A stretch of 64,000 bases of DNA from Nomia melanderi. Lineage: Eukaryota; Arthropoda; Insecta; Hymenoptera; Halictidae. Location of the stretch: assembly GCF_051020985.1 (NCBI RefSeq), contig NC_135000.1, forward strand, positions 6,159,001 to 6,223,000. Direction: 5' to 3'. Every line of letters starts with the position of its first letter. Positions within the stretch are counted from its first letter, which is position 1. Below, one piece after another: positions 58,755 to 64,000 of this stretch. Under the pieces are notes generated by a model. The model did no database searches. It saw only the letters and a program-made list of their open reading frames with translations, and was not told where the DNA came from. The position numbers and the translations under genes were made by a program.

Positions 58755-59300
58755 AAACAAAATCCAAAGTTCACTGCCTCAACGCTTGGCAGCCTTTCCA
58801 ACTATTCCACCCTCTACCTAACAGACCAAAATTGCGCTCAGTCCAACGTCTTCCAGTAAAAGCTCACGACCGGCTCGAGTGTTATTCTCGTTCCAACTGC
58901 ACGGTTTCTTCCGCAGTTCGAGCGGTCTCCGCGGACGCTTTTTTCCCGCGCAGCTGTTGCTCTTCACAGTATCGGGGCCACATTTTCCGCGTCGAATCGT
59001 TCCCATGCGACACAGCCAGCTGACTGTCAGCGCTGTTCAAACGAACGGCGCACGGCTCAAGGGTCGGGACTCGTTCGATCGTATATCCAGGCCGGTCGAA
59101 GCTGGATTTCACGAGACGCCCCGTTTCTCGCGCGGCCGGTGACCGATTTCACGCGGAAACTTTTGTCACGATGATGAACGCGCTGTCACGCGGCCGGCGA
59201 CGAGCCGTGCCGTTTCGGAAATAGAACGATTTTCGGGGCAAACAGGAGCTCGAACTCATCTATTCTACGGTTCCGGATGATTCGAGCGGGACCTGGCCTC
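58755..59300. other. CpG-rich island
   Basis: Dense CpG (GGTCTCCGCGGACGC, CACGCGGCCGGCGACG) with open frames on both strands and none preferred. A candidate promoter or untranslated exon; no core-promoter element is decisive. Confidence 0.35.
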
Positions 59301-59304
59301 GTTG

Positions 59305-59755
59305 CGTCTTGTTTAAATACTTCCAGCCGATGATTGCAAGTATTTATAGTCCCGGAGATTCTTGTGTGTTCAGTTGAATTAATATTTCAGCGGTTCGAGG
59401 AATTTCGAATTCGAAAGTTCGATGGTTCTTCTTGTAAAGTGAGAAGAGGAATGTAATATTACTTCTTGGATAATTTAAGAGTGTTTAAATATTTAATAGA
59501 GACAATTGAAATTGGTTGAAGTTGATGATTGTATTTAATTATATTTAACTACAAATTCAGTTGAATTTTATGAATTAAATATTATGGGGCAAAAAGAACT
59601 AGTAATATATTGATCGAGGTAAGAATAATAAATCAATAATAAAAAATAGTCATTAGAGAAGATCTAATAATATAAAATTAATCAATAACTAATTAATATA
59701 ATACCTACTTCAATATTATTTATTTATAGACCCTATTCTCACCGTTTATAAAAAT
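59305..59755. other. AT-rich non-coding sequence
   Basis: No features recognised. Confidence 0.4.
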
Positions 59756-59757
59756 AA

Positions 59758-59925
59758 AAGAAATATCACTATTCATTATTAAATATTAACATCTAGAAAT
59801 ATTACTATTTATTATCAAATGTTAATATTCATAAATATTACTATCTATCATTAAATATTAATATCTAGAAATATTACTATTTATTATCAAATATTAATAT
59901 CCATAAATATTACTATTACTATCCA
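59758..59925. repeat. AATATTACTATTTATTATCA array, about 36-bp unit
   Basis: Four to five units alternating between ATCTAGAAATATTACTAT and ATCCATAAATATTACTAT variants. Confidence 0.8.
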
Positions 59926-59929
59926 GAGA

Positions 59930-61495
59930 AATTCTTCGACTCCACTTTCGACAACACTCGATAAAACGTCGTTCGCAAATAAAATCTGACTTTCATAGAA
60001 ACTCAAACATAACCGTCACTTTCAAAGAGCCCGGAGACAAAAGCTTTTTGGGAAATAAGGTTGTCCAAGGCTTGAGTTACATCGATGTCACGCGGAAACA
60101 GTGCCCGTAACAGGCCGATTGAAGTTTAAGGAATCCAGCGGGGAGAAAATGCTTCTATTAAACTCGATGGCGTGCACAGGATTACGTGAATAGACTTCCA
60201 GACCTTATCCCACCTTTTCCGCGCTTTTCCCAGGAATTTTTCTAGGTCAGTTCGTTCGGAACGATCCCCGAAGCTGTCGGGAAAGCTATCCTCCCTTTCG
60301 CCGCCGAAATCCTGAACAGGAAATGGTTCTTGGCCACCCAATGCATTTAATGATCACGCTGAGCAGGCAAGGGTGAATAGGGTTGCAAGAAAATTGTACA
60401 ATTATTTTGATAACGTTCCAAGTTTTAGTTGAAACAGCGACACGACGATACAATCGGGATTTAGATTGTGTCTGAATAATTTAATTATGAAAATGGTCTG
60501 AGTCGTACATTTTGCTTTTGTTTTAATTTAGTTTAAGATAATGTGACGTGAAATAGCTTATAAACTCGTGGTTTTTTAATTTGAGTCAGATTATTTTCAT
60601 AATTATGGGGATATTTGTGAGTCTAAGTGAGGACAATGTTGTACAGTTTAATTAATGCAGAGAAGTAAGATAGAAAGGTATATTAATTAATTTTTTTGGA
60701 AATAATGTTTACTTGAAATTCTATTGTTTTTACAATAGTATTTCTAGATGATTTTAATATTCAGTTGTTAATTTCATTTGAAATTTCCAAATTTTCTGGA
60801 TTGTATTGATAGCGGGTTAATTTTGGGATAGATTGTCTAATGGATTACCCATCTAAGTTAGGCCTAATGGTGAGCTTAAATTAGATCCTGGTTTTATTTG
60901 GATCTAACGCAGCCCAGACTTTACTAGGCCTAGATAAGATTCGAATCAGGACAGAGTTAAGTCTGAATTATGATTGTGTTAGGTCAAGAATGAATTTGAA
61001 TTATTTCTGGGTTAAGTGTGAATTCGATTGAGATTAGATACCATCTGCACCGAGTCAAGGGCAAATTCTCTCAAAATACACCATCAAAACTACAGTTTCT
61101 CTATTGTCAAAATATTCATTAAATTAATCTTCTCTCGTATCAGACATTTCTACAGTAAAAAAGTCTTCAATTATTATTTCTGAGATGAAATTATGAGCTT
61201 CCTAGGTGAAAGATGAAACTTCGTAGCAATTGTTTACGACGTTGACAGTCTAATGTTTATTGAAGATCCCATGGAAGAGGACTTAGTGAAATTTCATGAC
61301 CCTTGATGGAAATGGGAGTCTCAGAGCGATCATATGTCCTGGCTGTCAACTCTGTAGCCTCACTATTAAAATTTATTACTCAGTTGAATAGCTACGTTAG
61401 GTAACTCCAAGTTTCTCAGCAAAAGTTGATACTCAAAGTGATATAGACTTTAACACCTGCTTATAATATATTCCACGTTCCTTAATAAAAATTCT
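59930..61495. other. Non-coding sequence
   Basis: Scattered TTAGGCCTAATG and TTAGATCCTGG phrases at 60850-61040 look like a decayed TTAGGTCT-type array. No genes. Confidence 0.4.
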
Positions 61496-61498
61496 TGC

Positions 61499-61645
61499 CT
61501 AACACTAACACTACCAGACAGGTCGAAACGACCCAATTCTACTTTTTTCCTTTCGCAGTTGTTAAAAAGACAACAGAAGTTCTGAGAATTGATTAAACAC
61601 ATTGATTTAGCAATATGCAAGCATTGAACCATTAAAGTGTCAATA
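61499..61645. mobile_element. Possible short TTAACACT-type element
   Basis: The left tip CTAACACTAACACTACCAG is followed by a palindrome GGTCGAAACGACC (61521-61533), the same arrangement as in the element at 16546. The right tip, AAAGTGTCAA ending at 61642, is only weakly inverted. Target sites are degraded (CTAA/TCAA), so the boundary is uncertain. Confidence 0.35.
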
Positions 61646-61649
61646 GATG

Positions 61650-62500
61650 CACTCTTGGAGTTTGAAGAATTTCTAAAAGTCTATGCAACTGCTCAGTGGT
61701 TTTAAGATAAAGTTATGGAGATAAACAAATTAGATGATACAGAGTTTTTAGTGGAAACAGAAACAAAAGGAGGAATGAAAATTGAAAATTTAATGAACAG
61801 AAGGAAACTCAGAATTTGAAATCCGGTCGCTTGATCGGTTAAAGTTATCTAGATTTCAACACCTGTTTCATAATACGGTTCCAAGGAACGTTCAAGGACC
61901 TTTGTAATTGCTCGCACTCTTCGGGAACGTGTTCTTCAGATATGTATCTTGTTTGCACAATTGTCGTGTTTCTGGAAAACAGCTGTCACGTCTTACTGGT
62001 GGCATCGTTGATATTTCTTTATGACAAAAAACAGGTTGGCGAAGAGGTAGAGAAGAACGAGCATCTACGACGAAGCCAAACAACAAAGAGAACACCTTAC
62101 ATTGTGTATCGTATTTCTTCCTATTTTGTAGAACGTACTTCGAGGAGATGCTTTTAAAATGAACTCGTTCAATGGTAATGCTTGCCCTTTACGATAGCAA
62201 CTTTGTATTCTATTCGTGCCAGTGAATGTTGGAATAATTGTTGAAGTATTTTCATTGTGATAGTACGTACGTTATCGTCGTAGAGGTTATTGATTATTTA
62301 ATAGTGCAAAGTTGAAAGTTTAAAGATAGACCGTTATTAGACTTTGAAATTGTTTGAGAAATTTATATTTAAACTTTTGAAAATTTATCGATTTTTATAT
62401 TTATAGATATCAGAGATAGGTTCACTGTGATGAAATATTTTAGCTATAGGAGCTAGAATTCGATAAGTTCGAGATCGAATTCTATCTTTTCAACTTCGAA
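61650..62500. other. Non-coding sequence
   Basis: Short opposing frames at 61892-62157 have no motif. The rest is AT-rich. Confidence 0.4.
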
Positions 62501-62514
62501 GAATCGCCACAATT

Positions 62515-63055
62515 CAATCTTCTATTCGATCAAGAAGCTAGTCTTCAAATTTCTTCAATTCTACCATTTTCATTGTTGAAGATTGAAAATGTTTCAATTT
62601 ATCAAGAACATACTCTTCAAACCTTTTCAGACCAATCGAATTATCATTTTATTAATATTAAGGATTAAATGTTGAAACAGTTCGTAAATTCTCCAATCTG
62701 TGAACAATATTCTTCAAACCTTCTCAAACCAATGAAATCTCCATTTCCTTAATTTTTCTTACCCTCAAACATAAAAAATTCAAACAGTTCACCATCACTA
62801 AAGTATCCAATCTATCAAGAACTTCAAATCCTTCAAATCCTTCAAATCCTTTAAATCCTCCAAATCTTTCAAATCCTTCAGATCCTTCAAATCCTTCAAA
62901 TCCGTCAAATTCTTCAAACCTTCAAACCTTCTCAAACCAACAGAATCTCACATTTCCTTAACATTTCTCACCCTCAAACATAAAAAATTCAAACAGTTCG
63001 CCACGACTAAATTATCCAATCAATCAAGATCGTATCCCTCAAACCTCCTCAAACT
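62515..63055. repeat. CTTCAAAC sequence with an AAATCCTTC 9-bp array
   Basis: The stretch 62820-62930 is a clear 9-bp tandem repeat (AAATCCTTC). Around it, a larger unit with CTTCAAACCTTCTCAAACCA and AAACATAAAAAATTCAAACAG is repeated at about 62620, 62730 and 62930 with a period near 110-200 bp. Confidence 0.75.
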
Positions 63056-63059
63056 TCAT

Positions 63060-64000
63060 CAAAACCAGTCCCATCGATTCCAAAAATATTCCCCCGTCGT
63101 ATGTTTACCGTGCATCCCCGGTGGCACTCGCAATCGATATCGAGGAAGCCTAACTGCCCACGGAACTGGTGATTCGTCGTAATCGTTTAACACGTACCCT
63201 AGCAAAATAAAGCTCGTCCTCCCCTCCGCCCTGAATCGATTCTCTGTCAACGTTTATGACAATCTACCGGACGGCTTTATCGTGTTATATGAGCCCCTGG
63301 AAGAGCTCTTAGCCTTCCCACGAGGAACGCGATACGGCGATCGTCGGTACTCCAAAGGAAAATCGTTCACGGGATAAAATGAAACCGACGACGAAAGAGT
63401 CCTTTCGTCGCTCACTTGCATCGTTACTTTTTTCACGATGAAAAAAAACGCAACAAAATTATCTGTGTCTTTATTAACACTCTACCTGCTGTTTACCTGC
63501 TGTTTATAGTAATCGCCTGCTGCTGATGAACGATTAACGGTTGAATTATAAACTCGTGAATTGAAGTTGTAGTTAATTTCTTAATAATTTCTTAACAATT
63601 TTAATTGCGAATTTTATCATTTTGTATATAATAACTTCTGTTGTAATTATTATATGGGAAACGATAATTGAAATCCTTTTTTATACATCATCATTGAGAA
63701 GATGATTACATTATTAAACTTTCTATAAGGAAATGCTTAAAATACTTAATTAATTTTGACTCAACTTCTAAGATACTAAGTTCAATTCTAGAACTAAGAA
63801 CACTAAGCAATTTTATCAGTGAAATGTGAAAATATTTTTCATTTCTTCAAATGATTTATCTATGTTTTTTTCCATGTTTCTAGTTGAACTTGCTATACTT
63901 CATTATGTTTTTTATCTTGCTGGATAATTAATAGACACGACATCCTGGCTACAAGGAAGGCCGATCTATGATCTATGATCTGAATGGAGCTCGTTAGCTC
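63060..64000. other. Non-coding sequence to the window end
   Basis: A CpG-richer patch at 63060-63440 has two 60-63-codon minus-strand frames without motifs. CTGCTGTTTAC is tandemly doubled at about 63487. The remainder is AT-rich. Confidence 0.4.

Overview
The window looks like 64 kb of an insect nuclear genome. A hymenopteran, probably a bee, is my best guess: long AT-rich stretches are broken by short CpG-rich islands, tandem minisatellite-like arrays are abundant, and short TTAA-flanked non-autonomous DNA transposons are scattered throughout, while intact large transposons are absent. The species guess is inference; no marker gene confirms it. There is no operon structure, no ribosome-binding sites, and nothing bacterial or viral that I can see.

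Only one stretch reads convincingly as protein-coding: about 1.0 kb on the minus strand (27602-28617). It encodes a hydrophilic, serine-rich, apparently disordered N-terminal protein segment. The reading frame meets a stop one base after a perfect GTGAGT splice-donor hexamer, so this is best read as the first coding exon of a multi-exon gene whose other exons lie to the left, at low coordinates or outside the window. The remaining open frames are short, repeat-derived, antisense shadows or without coding character. The bulk of the window is therefore probably intron of that gene (left of 27.6 kb) and upstream intergenic sequence or introns of another gene (right of 28.7 kb).

Layout. 0-0.7 kb: two copies of a piggyBac-like MITE. 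2.0-2.6 kb: a T-rich tandem array, then a G-tract region with two CRE-type sites. 4.1-4.5 kb: an inverted-repeat element. 5.3-9.5 kb: a TA-rich array, a purine-rich array and a 134-bp tandem array. 9.9-10.7 kb: the strongest CpG-rich island. 11.9-16.1 kb: three tandem arrays (alternating 196/160 bp, about 182 bp, 36 bp). 16.5-19.5 kb: a TTAA element with internal duplication, a cluster of three CTCF-like motifs, a MITE and an (AG)31 microsatellite. 19.7-22.5 kb: more tandem duplications and another TTAA element. 25.2-25.8 kb: a MITE and a 75-bp array. 27.6-28.6 kb: the coding exon. 29-38 kb: a dispersed 260-bp repeat, AT arrays and CTTCAAAC-rich sequence. 39-48.9 kb: trinucleotide DNA, a 221-bp duplication, a diverged MITE and two AGATCT-rich arrays. 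49.6-50.3 kb: two adjacent TTAA elements. 51.6-64 kb: pyrimidine-rich, AGATCT-rich, TTAGAACTT, CAAGTTCAGT and AAATCCTTC arrays, a large foldback at 57.1 kb, and CpG-rich islands.

The most distinctive theme is repeat biology rather than gene function. Several TTAA-flanked elements carry tandem amplifications of their own interior, and many separate arrays share short cores (AGRTCTRG, CTTCAAAC, GGAAAATT). I did not recognise a previously undescribed multi-gene system. No tRNA, rRNA or CRISPR locus could be supported.
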